From the NCBI GenBank assembly GCA_016191235.1, contig JACPOZ010000040.1, forward strand, positions 1 to 64,000: 64,000 nucleotides of DNA, written 5' to 3'. The notes below the pieces were generated by a model. The model was not told the origin of the DNA, made no database searches, and was given only the letters and a program-made list of their open reading frames with translations. How positions within the stretch are numbered: position 1 is the first letter of the stretch; each line of letters opens with the position of its first letter. Origin of the DNA: Gammaproteobacteria bacterium (GTDB lineage: Bacteria; Pseudomonadota; Gammaproteobacteria; Ga0077554; Ga007554). A program made the translations under genes and the position numbers. Below are positions 50,962-61,733 of this stretch, one piece after another.

Positions 50962-51480
50962 ATGAACAGAACACTCAGACAACGAGCGCCATTTTCAGCA
51001 CAGGCAACGCAAGGCGGCTTCACATTGCTGGAAGTCCTCATCGCCATCGTGGTGCTGTCCATCGGCCTGCTCGGCCTGGCGGGACTGCAGGCCGCGGGGC
51101 TGCGCAACAACCAGGGCGCCTACCTGCGCACCATTGCAACCCAGCAGGCTTACGACATGGCCGACCGCATACGCGCCAATCCCCTCGGTGCCGGCACGAC
51201 TGCTGGCTCTTACGACAACATCTCAGGCACGGGATCGGACCCCGGCTGTATCGCCAGCGGTTGCACCCCCGTCGCGATGGCGCAATACGATGCCTACGAA
51301 TGGAACACCGCCAACCAAGATCTGCTACCCGCAGGCCAGGGCACTGTAAAACGGACCGCCGCCAATCGCTTCACCATCACCGTCATGTGGGACGATGCCC
51401 GCACTGGAGCCGCGGGCGTCGAGTGCGGCAGCGACCCAAAAGTTGACCTGACCTGCTTTTCAGTGAGTCTCCAGCCATGA
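50962..51480 (+). CDS. pilV: type IV pilus modification protein PilV
   Basis: GGFTLLEVLIAIVVLSIGLLGLAGLQAAGLRNNQGAYLRTIA. Confidence 0.93.
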   Translation: MNRTLRQRAPFSAQATQGGFTLLEVLIAIVVLSIGLLGLAGLQAAGLRNNQGAYLRTIATQQAYDMADRIRANPLGAGTTAGSYDNISGTGSDPGCIASGCTPVAMAQYDAYEWNTANQDLLPAGQGTVKRTAANRFTITVMWDDARTGAAGVECGSDPKVDLTCFSVSLQP

Positions 51481-52532
51481 ACCACCCAGCGCCACCCATT
51501 ACGCATCGCATTTCGCAACGCGGCCTCACGCTGGTGGAGGTGATGGTCGCCATCACCATCAGCCTGATTTTGCTGGCAGGCGTTATGCAAATTTTTCTGA
51601 GCAGCCGACAGACCTACCGTGTGCAGGACGGGCTGGCGCGAATACAGGAAAACGGACGGTTTGCAATGCAGTTTCTCAGCAACGACATTCGCATGGCAGG
51701 ATACACCGGCTGCGCCAGCAAGACACCAAATGTCAGGAATATCGCTAACGATGCCACCACCGCATCATTTACGGGTGGCGTCATGGGATACGAATACGCC
51801 AGCCTTCCTGTGGCCCTCACGGCCACAAACACACTGGCCAGCGCGGATGTCGAGGCCAACACCGATGTACTCGTTATCAAGAGAGCATCACCCACGGGTA
51901 CCCGCCTAACCGGCAACATGACGGCAATGAACGCCAACATCCAGATTGACGCTGTAACCGCCGCAGGCATGTTCGCTGCGGGCGACATCCTGTTTATTTC
52001 CGATTGCACCAGTGCAGATATTTTCGCCGCCACCAGTGTTTCAGGCGGCAGTGTCACAATCACCATCGCCCACGCGAACGATGTAAATACGGACGTCAAT
52101 CTAGGTAGAGCGTATCAAACCGATGCAGAGGTCATGAAGATGGAAAGCGCCGCTTATTACATCGGCAAAGACGCGGCGAACAACAACATACCTACCCTCT
52201 ACCGCAGACGTCTCACTGGTGGCACCACCATGGTGTCTGAACCCCTGGTCGAAGGCGTGGAAAACATGCAAATCCTTTATGGAGAAGATACGGACATCCC
52301 GACAGATGGCTCGGCAAACAGATATCTGCCCGCTAACGCACCCGGAATCAACATGGCCAATGTGGTCAGCGTGCGCGTGAGCCTGTTGCTGCGCAGCGCT
52401 GAAGACAATGTTACGACAAAAAAGCAGTCTTATACCTTCAATGGAGCAACCATCCCGGAGGCGGCGGTCCCGGACCGGCGCCTGCGGCGCGTCTTCACCA
52501 CAACCATTCGCATACGCAATAAAGGCCTGTGA
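51477..52532 (+). CDS. pilW: PilW family minor pilin
   Basis: RGLTLVEVMVAITISLILLAGVMQIFLSSRQTYRVQDGLARIQENGRFA. Confidence 0.93.
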   Translation: MNHPAPPITHRISQRGLTLVEVMVAITISLILLAGVMQIFLSSRQTYRVQDGLARIQENGRFAMQFLSNDIRMAGYTGCASKTPNVRNIANDATTASFTGGVMGYEYASLPVALTATNTLASADVEANTDVLVIKRASPTGTRLTGNMTAMNANIQIDAVTAAGMFAAGDILFISDCTSADIFAATSVSGGSVTITIAHANDVNTDVNLGRAYQTDAEVMKMESAAYYIGKDAANNNIPTLYRRRLTGGTTMVSEPLVEGVENMQILYGEDTDIPTDGSANRYLPANAPGINMANVVSVRVSLLLRSAEDNVTTKKQSYTFNGATIPEAAVPDRRLRRVFTTTIRIRNKGL

Positions 52533-52533
52533 T

Positions 52534-53058
52534 ATGAACATCCCATTTCAGCGCGGTTCCGTACTCATCGTCAGCATGCTGATGTTGCTAGTGCTGACCA
52601 TCATCGGCATCACCGCCATGGGCACCTCAACACTAGAGGAAAAAATGGCGGGCAACAGCCGCGACCAGAATCTTGCCTTCCAGGCTGCCGAAGCGGGCTT
52701 GAGAGACGCCGAAGCCTACGTTGAGAGCATGGCATCGGCCGCCGCGTTCAATGGCTCGGTGGCTGGACTCTACAATACAACCACCGCTCTGGCCCCGAAC
52801 ATCTACAGCGACAGCACCTGGGCCGGCAGTGCCTCACGCGCCTATAGCGGCAGCACCATCACGGGCGTTAAAACCAAACCGCAATACATCGTGGAGTTCA
52901 TTTCAACGGCAGGGAAAACCAATCCGGAGCTTGAGACTTGCTACGGATGCTCAACCGGAGAGGGCCAAGTTACCAATGTTCGCATCACCGCCCGAGGCAC
53001 GGGAGGCACCGATAATGCCACGGTGCTTCTGCAAGAATATTACGGCAAGAGATTTTGA
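52534..53058 (+). CDS. pilX: PilX-like minor pilin assembly protein
   Basis: QRGSVLIVSMLMLLVLTIIGITAMGTSTLEEKMAGNSRDQNLAFQAAEAGLRDAE. Confidence 0.92.
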   Translation: MNIPFQRGSVLIVSMLMLLVLTIIGITAMGTSTLEEKMAGNSRDQNLAFQAAEAGLRDAEAYVESMASAAAFNGSVAGLYNTTTALAPNIYSDSTWAGSASRAYSGSTITGVKTKPQYIVEFISTAGKTNPELETCYGCSTGEGQVTNVRITARGTGGTDNATVLLQEYYGKRF

Positions 53059-53133
53059 CGCCCCATTAATCGACATGCGTATCTCGTCAATCACATTGAA
53101 TTACACCGACACCTTTGTGTTAGGAGAACCATC

Positions 53134-56100
53134 ATGAAACTACAAACCCTGAAGAAACCCGCCGCCTGGAGCACTTTGCTCGCCTATATGCTGGTCTTCG
53201 CATCGCCATTCGCACAGGCAGCGCCTGGCACACTGTCCAATGTACCGCTCTTCCTGACGTCACCCGTGCAGCCTAACATTATGATATTGATCGATAACTC
53301 GGGAAGCATGGACAACATGGTCTGGGCAACGGGGTACGATAACTCCACCACTTATCCCGATTGGGGGGCGGCCAACTCATACCCATGGACTGCAAACGAT
53401 GGAAACTTCTATCTTGGATGGGTCGACAGAAGCACATGCGCAAATGGCTGGAAACGCGCCGTCCGCGCCGGCGTTACCAAGTGCCTGAAGCTACCGGACC
53501 CGCTCAGCACCGTTTATGGTGCCAGCGGTTATACCCGCTACACCGGCAATTATCTCAATTACCTGTTCAATACCTATGCGACTGGCACTGATCTCACTGT
53601 CGCCGGTACCATTCCCAACGACTACCGCATGAACGTAGCAAAAAGTGTAGCGACCAACCTTGTCAACAACACGCCTAATATGCGCTTCGGCATCGCCTCA
53701 TTCGATGAGAACAACCCTGACAAAACCGGGTTCATCCGCCAAGCCTGCGATGACAGCACGCCGGCCCAGAAAACCAAGCTCACAAATGCGATTTCCGCCC
53801 TGACGTCAGCCACCTGGACACCCCTGGCGGAAACCTATTACCAAATCACGCGTTACTTCAGGGGACTGACCAACACCTCCGCTCGCACCTCCGCCGATAC
53901 TTCCAGCGGAGCAGCCTATACCAGCCCCATTCAATACCGCTGCCAGAAAAACTTCACCATTATTGTTACCGATGGTTTACCAACCTACGACAACACTTTC
54001 CCAACCAATGACCCTGATGATCCACGCTCCGCCTCAAAATCTCTGCCAGATTGGGATAATCTGCACCCTAATACCACAGAGGCGATGTACCCGACCTTTC
54101 CACAATACTCTGACGGCTTCAAGCCCTCATATGATGAACGATACGAGGGATATTCTCTCTATCTTGATGACATGGCCAAGTTCGCGCAAGACATCGACCT
54201 GAGAAAGGCCCCTGCCACCGACGTGAAAGGCGTCAGCTTCGATGATCCAGCTTTTCTCAAGCAGACCCTCAACACCTACACCATCGGCTTTTCCGTTGCC
54301 AACCAGATGTTGCAGGACGCGGCAAGCTATGGCAAGGGTCAATATTTTACAGCAACCGATGCCGATTCCTTGACAGAGGCTTTGGCAAAAGTTGTTTCGA
54401 ACATCGCCTCCCAGGTTGGGAGCGCCTCGGCTGTCGCATTCAATACTGCAACCCTGGGCACCAGCAGCGCGGTTTACCAAGCCAAATTCAATTCCGGGCT
54501 ATGGAGTGGCGAGCTGCTTTCATACGCTCTGGATTCAGTCACCGGCAACCTCGCCACGTCAGCCACCTGGAACGCAGCAACCAAGCTTGATGCTCGAGAC
54601 CTCTCAAGCAATGACCGCAAGATCCTGACGTACAATGCCACCACAAAAAAGGGCATACCATTTAAATGGGACACCTCCGCCAGTGGCCTCTCCACGGTGC
54701 AGCAAAACGATCTGAAGACGGGACCCAGTGGAACCGCAGATGCCTATGGACCTGACCGCCTTGCCTTCCTGCGCGGTGATCGCTCCAAGGAAGGGGACAG
54801 CACGACGCCCAGCTTCCGTGTGCGCGGCAGCCGGTTGGGCGACATCGTGCACTCTAACCCGGTGTATGTCGGGCAACCGAGCCTCAACTACCCGGATACG
54901 CTGCCTTTGCCTTCCGGTGCGCCTCCCTACTCCACTTACAAGAATAGCTCAGCAAAAGATCGGGGTGGCATCGTTTATGTCGGTGCCAATGACGGCATGC
55001 TGCATGGCTTTAGTGCCGCCACCGGTGAAGAGGTCATGGCCTATATCCCGCACAACCTGTTTTCCAGTAGCGCCGGAAAGGGCTTGCACTATCTGACGGA
55101 TAAAGCTTACAGCCATCTTTTTTACGTCGACCAAGGCCCTACCGTGTCGGATGTCTATATCAAAACCACCACCAGCGGTACTGTGGAGTGGAAAACCATT
55201 CTCGTCGGCGGCCAAGAAGCCGGCGGCCGTGGCCTGTTTGCCTTGGATATCACCAATCCAAACGCTTTTTCTGAAGATGGCACCGTTGCCGATAACACAG
55301 TGATGTGGGAGTTCACGGATGCCGATGACTCCAATCTCGGCTATACCTTCAGCAAGCCGGCGATCGCACTCATGAACAACGGCAAGTGGGCCGCCATTGT
55401 GGGGAATGGCTATAACGACACTAACACCTTAGCCAATGATGGAGGGCAAGCCAAACTCTTCATTCTTTACCTGGAAGGCGGGCTGGACGGCGTCTGGACC
55501 CCAGGCACCGACTATCTCGAAATCACCACCAAAGCGGGATCAACCACCGACCGTAATGGACTGGGCACACCAGCCGTCGTCGACCTCGACGGTAATGGCA
55601 CAGTCGACCGGGTCTATGCCGGCGACCTGCAGGGCAATATGTGGGCGTTTGATCTATCGGATACCGCTGTAGATAATCCAAGCTGGCAGGTCGCCTATTC
55701 ACAGGGCACCACCCCGAAACCGTTGTTTACCGCAAAAATAGGCACCACCGCCCAGCAGATCACCACCAAACCCTCGGTGGTAAGGCATCCCACCATACCC
55801 AACAACAGTTCGCCCTCCAACGCACCCAATTTGCTGGTGCTGTTCGGCACGGGCCAATATCTGGTTGATGGTGATAAAATCACCACTGGTACCCAGAGCT
55901 TCTATGGGGTGTGGGATAAAGGTGATAAAGCGCTGCTTCGCAGCAATCTCGTGGCGCAAACCTTCCTGACCGGCTTCTCATCGGATGCCCGCGTCCTCAG
56001 TGACAATACGGTGGATTACGCCACAAAGTATGGCTGGTATATCGACCTGGCTGCGGGAGAACGGGTGGTCGTCAACCCCAAGGTGCGCGGCGACTACGTG

Positions 56101-56586
56101 TTCTTCAACACCATGACGCCCAACAACGACGAATGCAGCTTTGGCGGATCGTCATGGCTGATGGCCGCGAAACTCGTCAACGGAGGGCGCCCCAGCGACG
56201 CTGTCTTTGACTACAACAATAACAATAGTGTTGGTGCCGATGACAAGTTGGCCGCTACTGTCACTACTACCGTCGTCACCACCGCCGGCACCACCGGCAC
56301 CATCACGACCACCACTACCATCGGGGGTGTCACGACAACCACTGTTACAAGCAACACCACTGGCGCCGCACCAGGCACCGTCACAACCACATCGACGACC
56401 AATATCGCAATTTCCGGCAGGAGAATGCAACAGGATGCCATCGCTGCGGAATCGGCCTTCCTGGGCGATTATCAATACACCGCTAACAGTGGGGACAAAA
56501 CCGGTGCCAGCGTGGACGAAGGGCGCATCAAACCCGGTGCAACACGCGCACAAGGCCGCCTGTCCTGGAAAGAGATCCGTCGATAA
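53134..56586 (+). CDS. pilY1: PilC/PilY1 family pilus tip adhesin/assembly protein
   Basis: VWA-like MILIDNSGSMDNM; C-terminal beta-propeller VYVGANDGMLHGFSAATGEEVMAYIP. Confidence 0.95.
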   Translation: MKLQTLKKPAAWSTLLAYMLVFASPFAQAAPGTLSNVPLFLTSPVQPNIMILIDNSGSMDNMVWATGYDNSTTYPDWGAANSYPWTANDGNFYLGWVDRSTCANGWKRAVRAGVTKCLKLPDPLSTVYGASGYTRYTGNYLNYLFNTYATGTDLTVAGTIPNDYRMNVAKSVATNLVNNTPNMRFGIASFDENNPDKTGFIRQACDDSTPAQKTKLTNAISALTSATWTPLAETYYQITRYFRGLTNTSARTSADTSSGAAYTSPIQYRCQKNFTIIVTDGLPTYDNTFPTNDPDDPRSASKSLPDWDNLHPNTTEAMYPTFPQYSDGFKPSYDERYEGYSLYLDDMAKFAQDIDLRKAPATDVKGVSFDDPAFLKQTLNTYTIGFSVANQMLQDAASYGKGQYFTATDADSLTEALAKVVSNIASQVGSASAVAFNTATLGTSSAVYQAKFNSGLWSGELLSYALDSVTGNLATSATWNAATKLDARDLSSNDRKILTYNATTKKGIPFKWDTSASGLSTVQQNDLKTGPSGTADAYGPDRLAFLRGDRSKEGDSTTPSFRVRGSRLGDIVHSNPVYVGQPSLNYPDTLPLPSGAPPYSTYKNSSAKDRGGIVYVGANDGMLHGFSAATGEEVMAYIPHNLFSSSAGKGLHYLTDKAYSHLFYVDQGPTVSDVYIKTTTSGTVEWKTILVGGQEAGGRGLFALDITNPNAFSEDGTVADNTVMWEFTDADDSNLGYTFSKPAIALMNNGKWAAIVGNGYNDTNTLANDGGQAKLFILYLEGGLDGVWTPGTDYLEITTKAGSTTDRNGLGTPAVVDLDGNGTVDRVYAGDLQGNMWAFDLSDTAVDNPSWQVAYSQGTTPKPLFTAKIGTTAQQITTKPSVVRHPTIPNNSSPSNAPNLLVLFGTGQYLVDGDKITTGTQSFYGVWDKGDKALLRSNLVAQTFLTGFSSDARVLSDNTVDYATKYGWYIDLAAGERVVVNPKVRGDYVFFNTMTPNNDECSFGGSSWLMAAKLVNGGRPSDAVFDYNNNNSVGADDKLAATVTTTVVTTAGTTGTITTTTTIGGVTTTTVTSNTTGAAPGTVTTTSTTNIAISGRRMQQDAIAAESAFLGDYQYTANSGDKTGASVDEGRIKPGATRAQGRLSWKEIRR

Positions 56587-56664
56587 GGAGTCGTATGGCA
56601 CGCCGCCGACATTGCCGGCAGCGTGCCATTAATCAAGCCTTTTCACCTATGGAGCGTATGTGTA

Positions 56665-57129
56665 ATGAAAAATAAATCGTCAGGATTCACCTTGATCGAG
56701 CTGATGGTCACCGTGGTCATCATCGGCATCCTTGCCGCCATCGCCTATCCCTCGTACCAGGACAGCGTAAGACAGTCCCGGCGCGCAGCGGCGCAGGCGG
56801 CGCTGGTATCCCTAGGCAATGCCATGGAACGGGTGTTCACGCAAAACAATACCTATACACCAGGCGGTGCCGCCCCAACCTTGGGGACTGCGGCAGGCGA
56901 TATTTTTCCCGCGCAAGCCCCGCTGGATGGCACATCGAAACAATATAATCTGTCCATTCAGCCCGCCCCCGCCACCACGGCAACAACCTACACCATACGT
57001 GCCACCCCGATCTCGGGAACAAGCCAGGCAAACGATGGAATGCTGGAATTAGATGGAACAGGCGCCAAGCGATGGGACAAAGACAATGGCGGCACTTTTA
57101 GCGCTGCCGAAAACACCTGGAGCAAATAG
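56665..57129 (+). CDS. pilE: type IV pilin protein (PilE-like)
   Basis: MKNKSSGFTLIELMVTVVIIGILAAIAYPSYQDSVRQSRRAAAQAAL. Confidence 0.93.
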   Translation: MKNKSSGFTLIELMVTVVIIGILAAIAYPSYQDSVRQSRRAAAQAALVSLGNAMERVFTQNNTYTPGGAAPTLGTAAGDIFPAQAPLDGTSKQYNLSIQPAPATTATTYTIRATPISGTSQANDGMLELDGTGAKRWDKDNGGTFSAAENTWSK

Positions 57130-57278
57130 GTCTGCCGTGACACTCTTCCGCAGCTTGCACACCTTCAAATCCCCCCTACTCCCCTTTTTCAAAGGGGGAT
57201 ACCCGATACGCGTAATAACCAGCCTCCGTTACAACCGCAGCATAGGTCAAGACATAGCCGGGGGACTCCCTCGTTTAT

Positions 57279-58670
57279 TTATAGAGGCGCCCCTATCGCC
57301 AAAAGGCTCCGTTTACGCGAATAGGCAAAATAAATCGCCACGCCTATCGCCGTCCAGATCACAAAACGCCACAGCGTTACCGCACCCAGGCTGGCAATGA
57401 GGTAGCTGCAAAACAGGATCGCCAGGATGGGTGTCCAGGGCATGAATGGGGTTTTGAAGGGACGATGCAGGTTGGGGTGGGTGCGGCGCAGCACCAGCAC
57501 GCCTATCGATACCACAGCAAAAGCGGAAAGTGTGCCGACGTTGGCCAGCTCAGCCACCTGGCCGATTGGCATAAAGCCCGCCACCAATGCAGCCACCGCA
57601 CCCGTCACCATAATCACTGGCGCCGGGGTGCGGAATCTGGCATGAACCTGGCTGAATACCGAGGGCAGCAACCCGTCGCGTGACATGGCGAAGAAAACGC
57701 GGCTCTGCCCATACAGCAGCACCAGCAACACGGAGGTGAGTCCAGCAATGGCGCCTACCGAAATGAGGTTCGATGCGAGGCGTTCGCCCACTTGCGCCAA
57801 GGCAAAGGCGACGGGGTCTTTGACGTTGAGCAGGGTGTATGGCACTATGCCCGTCAGCAACGCCGCCACGATGATGTAGATAATCGTGCAAATCACCAGC
57901 GAGCCGATGATGCCGCGCGGCAAATCGCGTTGGGGATTACGCGCCTCTTCACCCGCAGTGGATACCGCATCAAAACCAATATAGGCGAAAAAAATCAGTG
58001 CCGCCCCACCCATCACCCCTTCCCAGCCAAACGGCATGAAAGGTTTCCAGTTGGCAGGTTCCACATGGCCGGCCGCCACTACGATAAACAGCGCAATAAC
58101 AGCCAGCTTCACCATCACAATCAGATTATTGAAGCGGCTGCTCTGCTTGACGCCTATCATCAGGATAACGCTCACAAGCAGGATAATCAGCAAAGCAGGG
58201 AGATTGACCAGACCACCCTCATGAGGGGCTTTCATGAGATCAGCAGGCAACCCCAGCCCTACCCCCTCCAAAGCCCTGTTAAAATACCCTGACCAGCCGA
58301 TGGCCACTGCGGCGCTCGATACGCCGTACTCCAGCACCAGATTCCAGCCTACAATCCACGCAACAAATTCACCCAGCGCGACGTAAGAATAGGTGTACGC
58401 GCTCCCCGATATGGGCACGGCGGAGGCCAATTCCGCATATACCAGCGCAGCGAAGATACATGCCAGCCCGGAGACCACGAAAGACAGCATGAGCGCGGGG
58501 CCGGCCTGGGTGGCGGCTGCTACTCCGGTCAACACAAATATTCCCGCCCCGATGACGGCACCGATCCCCAGCAATGTTAAATCCATGCTGCCCAAAGCAC
58601 GGTGCAACCCGCCATTATTGTTTGCCGCTTCAAGCGCCTTTTCAATGGATTTTGTGCGCCACAGACTCAT
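57279..58670 (-). CDS. amino acid permease (APC superfamily)
   Basis: LGSMDLTLLGIGAVIGAGIFVLTGVAAATQAGPALMLSFVVSGLACIFAALVYAELASAVPISGSAYTYSY. Confidence 0.93.
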   Translation of the reverse strand: MSLWRTKSIEKALEAANNNGGLHRALGSMDLTLLGIGAVIGAGIFVLTGVAAATQAGPALMLSFVVSGLACIFAALVYAELASAVPISGSAYTYSYVALGEFVAWIVGWNLVLEYGVSSAAVAIGWSGYFNRALEGVGLGLPADLMKAPHEGGLVNLPALLIILLVSVILMIGVKQSSRFNNLIVMVKLAVIALFIVVAAGHVEPANWKPFMPFGWEGVMGGAALIFFAYIGFDAVSTAGEEARNPQRDLPRGIIGSLVICTIIYIIVAALLTGIVPYTLLNVKDPVAFALAQVGERLASNLISVGAIAGLTSVLLVLLYGQSRVFFAMSRDGLLPSVFSQVHARFRTPAPVIMVTGAVAALVAGFMPIGQVAELANVGTLSAFAVVSIGVLVLRRTHPNLHRPFKTPFMPWTPILAILFCSYLIASLGAVTLWRFVIWTAIGVAIYFAYSRKRSLLAIGAPL

Positions 58671-58770
58671 ATTTATTCCCTATTCAAAAAACTCTGAAAA
58701 TTAGTATTGAAATCACGGCAGAATGCGTGCCACATTACTTGTAGACACCATACATGCTATCCTAAACGAC

Positions 58771-59484
58771 ATGATCCAGACTACACAAAACATCGATCCC
58801 CGCGAGATTGCCAAATTCGAGGAGCCGGCTTCACGCTGGTGGGATTCGCACAGCGAATTCAAGCCGTTGCATGACATCAACCCGCTACGCCTGGACTACA
58901 TCGATGGCCGGGCGCACCTGGCTGGAAAACGCATCGTTGATGTCGGGTGTGGCGGAGGCATATTGTCCGAGAGCATGGCATTGCGAGGCGCATCCGTGGT
59001 GGGCATTGACGCTGGCGCCGCGCCGCTCTCTGTCGCCCGGCTGCATCTGCTGGAATCCGGCGCCGAGGTGGATTACCGGCAACTCACCGCCGAGCAACTG
59101 GCGCAACAGCAACCGGCAAGCTTCGATGTCGTAACCTGCATGGAAATGCTGGAACACGTGCCGGACCCGGCCTCTGTGGTTTCCGCCTGCGCCCGTCTGG
59201 TCAAACCCGGCGGCCATGTGTTCTTCTCCACCCTCAACCGCACCCCCAAGGCCTATCTGTTTGCCATCATCGGCGCAGAATATCTGCTGAAAATGCTGCC
59301 CACGGGCACGCACGATTACAGTAAATTCATCCGTCCCTCGGAGCTGGCTGAATGGATGCGACCCGCTGGATTGCACCTGCGTGAGTTGACCGGCATGACC
59401 TACAACCCACTCAACCGGCATTACGCCCTGGAAACCGACATCGACGTAAACTATCTCGCCTGGTGCGTGAGAGATGAGGGATAG
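58771..59484 (+). CDS. ubiG: bifunctional ubiquinone O-methyltransferase UbiG
   Basis: [37 protein letters not shown]...[24 protein letters not shown]. Confidence 0.97.
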   Translation: MIQTTQNIDPREIAKFEEPASRWWDSHSEFKPLHDINPLRLDYIDGRAHLAGKRIVDVGCGGGILSESMALRGASVVGIDAGAAPLSVARLHLLESGAEVDYRQLTAEQLAQQQPASFDVVTCMEMLEHVPDPASVVSACARLVKPGGHVFFSTLNRTPKAYLFAIIGAEYLLKMLPTGTHDYSKFIRPSELAEWMRPAGLHLRELTGMTYNPLNRHYALETDIDVNYLAWCVRDEG

Positions 59485-59487
59485 GGC

Positions 59488-60150
59488 GTGAGCAGTACCA
59501 TACGCACCGTGCTGTTCGATCTGGACGGCACTCTGGCCGACACCGCGCCTGACATGGCCTTTGCATTAAACAAGGTGCGCGAGGAACAGGGCATGCCTGC
59601 CCTGCCCTTCTCCGCCATCCGGCCCGTGGTGTCGCACGGCGCCTCCGTAATGGTCCAGCTCGGCCTTGAGATTACTCCGGAAGATGCGCGTTTTGCACCA
59701 CAACGCCAGCGGTTTTTAGACATCTACCGCGAACACCTGACCCAGGAAACACGCCTGTTTCCCGGCATGGATGAGGTGTTGCGCGCCATCGAGGAGCGCG
59801 GCATGAACTGGGGCGTGGTAACCAACAAACCGGCCTGGCTGACAAACCCGCTCATGGAACAGATGGGATTAACGCAACGCGCCGCCTGCATCGTAAGCGG
59901 CGACACCACCCCCGAGCGCAAACCCCACCCCGCCCCGATGCTGCATGCCTGCCACCAGGCAGGCAGCCATGTCTGGCAATGCCTGTATGTCGGCGATGCC
60001 CAGCGCGACATCGAAGCGGGCAAGCGCGCCGGCATGAAAACACTTGCCGCGCTGTTCGGTTATATTGGGGCAGCCGATGAGCCACAGTTGTGGGATGCCG
60101 ACGCCATGATTCAGCATCCGCTGGAAATACTCGACTGGTTGTCAGGCTAA
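59488..60150 (+). CDS. gph: HAD family phosphatase (phosphoglycolate phosphatase-type)
   Basis: VLFDLDGTLADTAPDMAFALNKVREEQGMPALP; YVGDAQRDIEAGKRAGM. Confidence 0.9.
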   Translation: MSSTIRTVLFDLDGTLADTAPDMAFALNKVREEQGMPALPFSAIRPVVSHGASVMVQLGLEITPEDARFAPQRQRFLDIYREHLTQETRLFPGMDEVLRAIEERGMNWGVVTNKPAWLTNPLMEQMGLTQRAACIVSGDTTPERKPHPAPMLHACHQAGSHVWQCLYVGDAQRDIEAGKRAGMKTLAALFGYIGAADEPQLWDADAMIQHPLEILDWLSG

Positions 60151-60219
60151 ACTCTTTGGGGAAAGTGCCGATCTATAATAAATAATAACTCGGCCACCAA
60201 CCAACACCAACTCACAACC

Positions 60220-61524
60220 ATGACCGAACCCCTATTCCTTGTTGCACTGATAATTGTCGCCGCGCTTGCCGCCACGCTGGGCTGGTTTATCGGCCATCAC
60301 CGCTCACAACGGCAACTCATAGATAATATCAAGAAGAACGCCGAACTCAGCACCACACTGGAAATGGAGCGGCAATCGACGCAGGAAAAGATCGCGACTA
60401 TCGAAAAGGCGCGGGAACAGCTTGTGCAAACTTTCTCTGTCGCCTCCAGCCAGGCATTAAAAAGCAACTCAGAGGAATTTCTGAAACTGGCCAAGGAAAA
60501 TCTCCAGCAATTCCATATCCTGGCGCAAAACGATCTGGAGCAGAAGGAAAAATCCATCGAAAACATGCTCAAACCGATCAAGGACACCCTGCTGAAAACC
60601 GAACAGCAGGTCCGCCAGATCGAAAATGAGCGCAAAGAGGCCTATGGCTCGATTACCAAACACCTCGAAGTCATGGCCCAAACCCAACACATACTTCACA
60701 CCGAAACGCGCAATCTGGTGCAGGCTATGCGCCGTCCCGAGGTGCGCGGGCAATGGGGTGAACTAACACTCAAACGCCTCGTCGAGCTTGCCGGCATGGT
60801 CGAGCATTGCGATTTTTATGAACAGGAACATACTCCCACCCCGGATGGAGCGATGCGCCCCGACATGATCGTGCGCATGCCCGGCGGGCGCGAGATCATT
60901 GTGGACGTAAAAACACCGCTTGACGCCTATCTCAGCGCCATGGAGGCCCCAGACGACACTGTGCGCGGCTGGCATCTGGAGCGCCACGCGCGCAAGGTGC
61001 GCGACCGTGTGCGCGAACTGGCGGCACGCAGTTATTGGAGCCAGTTCAAAAACAGCCCCGACTTCGTAGTGATGTTCATCCCTGGCGACCAATTCCTGAG
61101 CGCCGCACTCGATGTCGACCGTGATCTGCTGGAGGACGCACTACGCCAGAAAGTCATCCTCGCCACCCCCACCAGCTTCGTCGCCCTGCTGCGCGCTGTC
61201 GGTTACGGCTGGCAACAGCAGGTGCTGGCCAAAAACGCCGAACAGGTGCGCGATCTCGGAGTGGATCTCTACAAACGGCTATGCGTCTTTACCGGACACC
61301 TGTCCCGTCTCGGTAAAAATCTCAGCCATAGCCTGGATCACTACAACAAGGCCGTCGGCTCCTTCGAACGCCAGATCATCCCCGGCGCCCGCAAATTCAC
61401 CGAAATGGGCATCAGCACCCCCAAACCACTGGAGACACTGGAGCAGATTGAGATTGGAGTAAGAAGCGTTGATGATGCGCATGAACATGAGGAGCATGGT
61501 GAGCGAACAATGCCACTCCAGTAG
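60220..61524 (+). CDS. rmuC: DNA recombination protein RmuC
   Basis: RRPEVRGQWGELTLKRLVELAGMVEHCDFYEQ; RPDMIVRMPGGREIIVDVKTPLDAYL. Confidence 0.96.
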   Translation: MTEPLFLVALIIVAALAATLGWFIGHHRSQRQLIDNIKKNAELSTTLEMERQSTQEKIATIEKAREQLVQTFSVASSQALKSNSEEFLKLAKENLQQFHILAQNDLEQKEKSIENMLKPIKDTLLKTEQQVRQIENERKEAYGSITKHLEVMAQTQHILHTETRNLVQAMRRPEVRGQWGELTLKRLVELAGMVEHCDFYEQEHTPTPDGAMRPDMIVRMPGGREIIVDVKTPLDAYLSAMEAPDDTVRGWHLERHARKVRDRVRELAARSYWSQFKNSPDFVVMFIPGDQFLSAALDVDRDLLEDALRQKVILATPTSFVALLRAVGYGWQQQVLAKNAEQVRDLGVDLYKRLCVFTGHLSRLGKNLSHSLDHYNKAVGSFERQIIPGARKFTEMGISTPKPLETLEQIEIGVRSVDDAHEHEEHGERTMPLQ

Positions 61525-61557
61525 GAGCGGGCTTGCCCGTGATTTATTTTCAGAGTA

Positions 61558-61614
61558 TTTATCCCAGATTGCCCATTAGCCTCAAAGCCGTTCACCCTGA
61601 GCCTGCCAAAGGGT
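61558..61614. repeat. partial copy of the 13765 MITE-like element (left half)
   Basis: ATCCCAGATTGCCCATTAGCCTCAAAGCCGTTCACCCTGAGCCTG versus ACCCAGATTGTCCATTAACCCCAAAACCGTTCGCCCTGAGCCTG. Confidence 0.8.
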
Positions 61615-61620
61615 CAATGT

Positions 61621-61728
61621 GTAGGTTGGGTCAAGGAGCGTAAGCTCCGGACCCAACAAAATCATTGTTTCAGACATTGTGCCCTTCACGGGTACAATGT
61701 TGGGTCCGCTTCGCTTGACCCAACCTAC
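61621..61728. repeat. palindromic element with perfect 14-bp ends GTAGGTTGGGTCAA/TTGACCCAACCTAC and inner GGACCCAACA/TGTTGGGTCC
   Basis: inverted repeats read directly. Confidence 0.85.
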
Positions 61729-61733
61729 TTTAA

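Noticed and set aside
57163-57200. TCCCCCCTACTCCCCTTTTTCAAAGGGGGATACCC hairpin as a novel element
   Set aside because: Resembles a very common dispersed terminator-like repeat; noted but not unusual enough to report.
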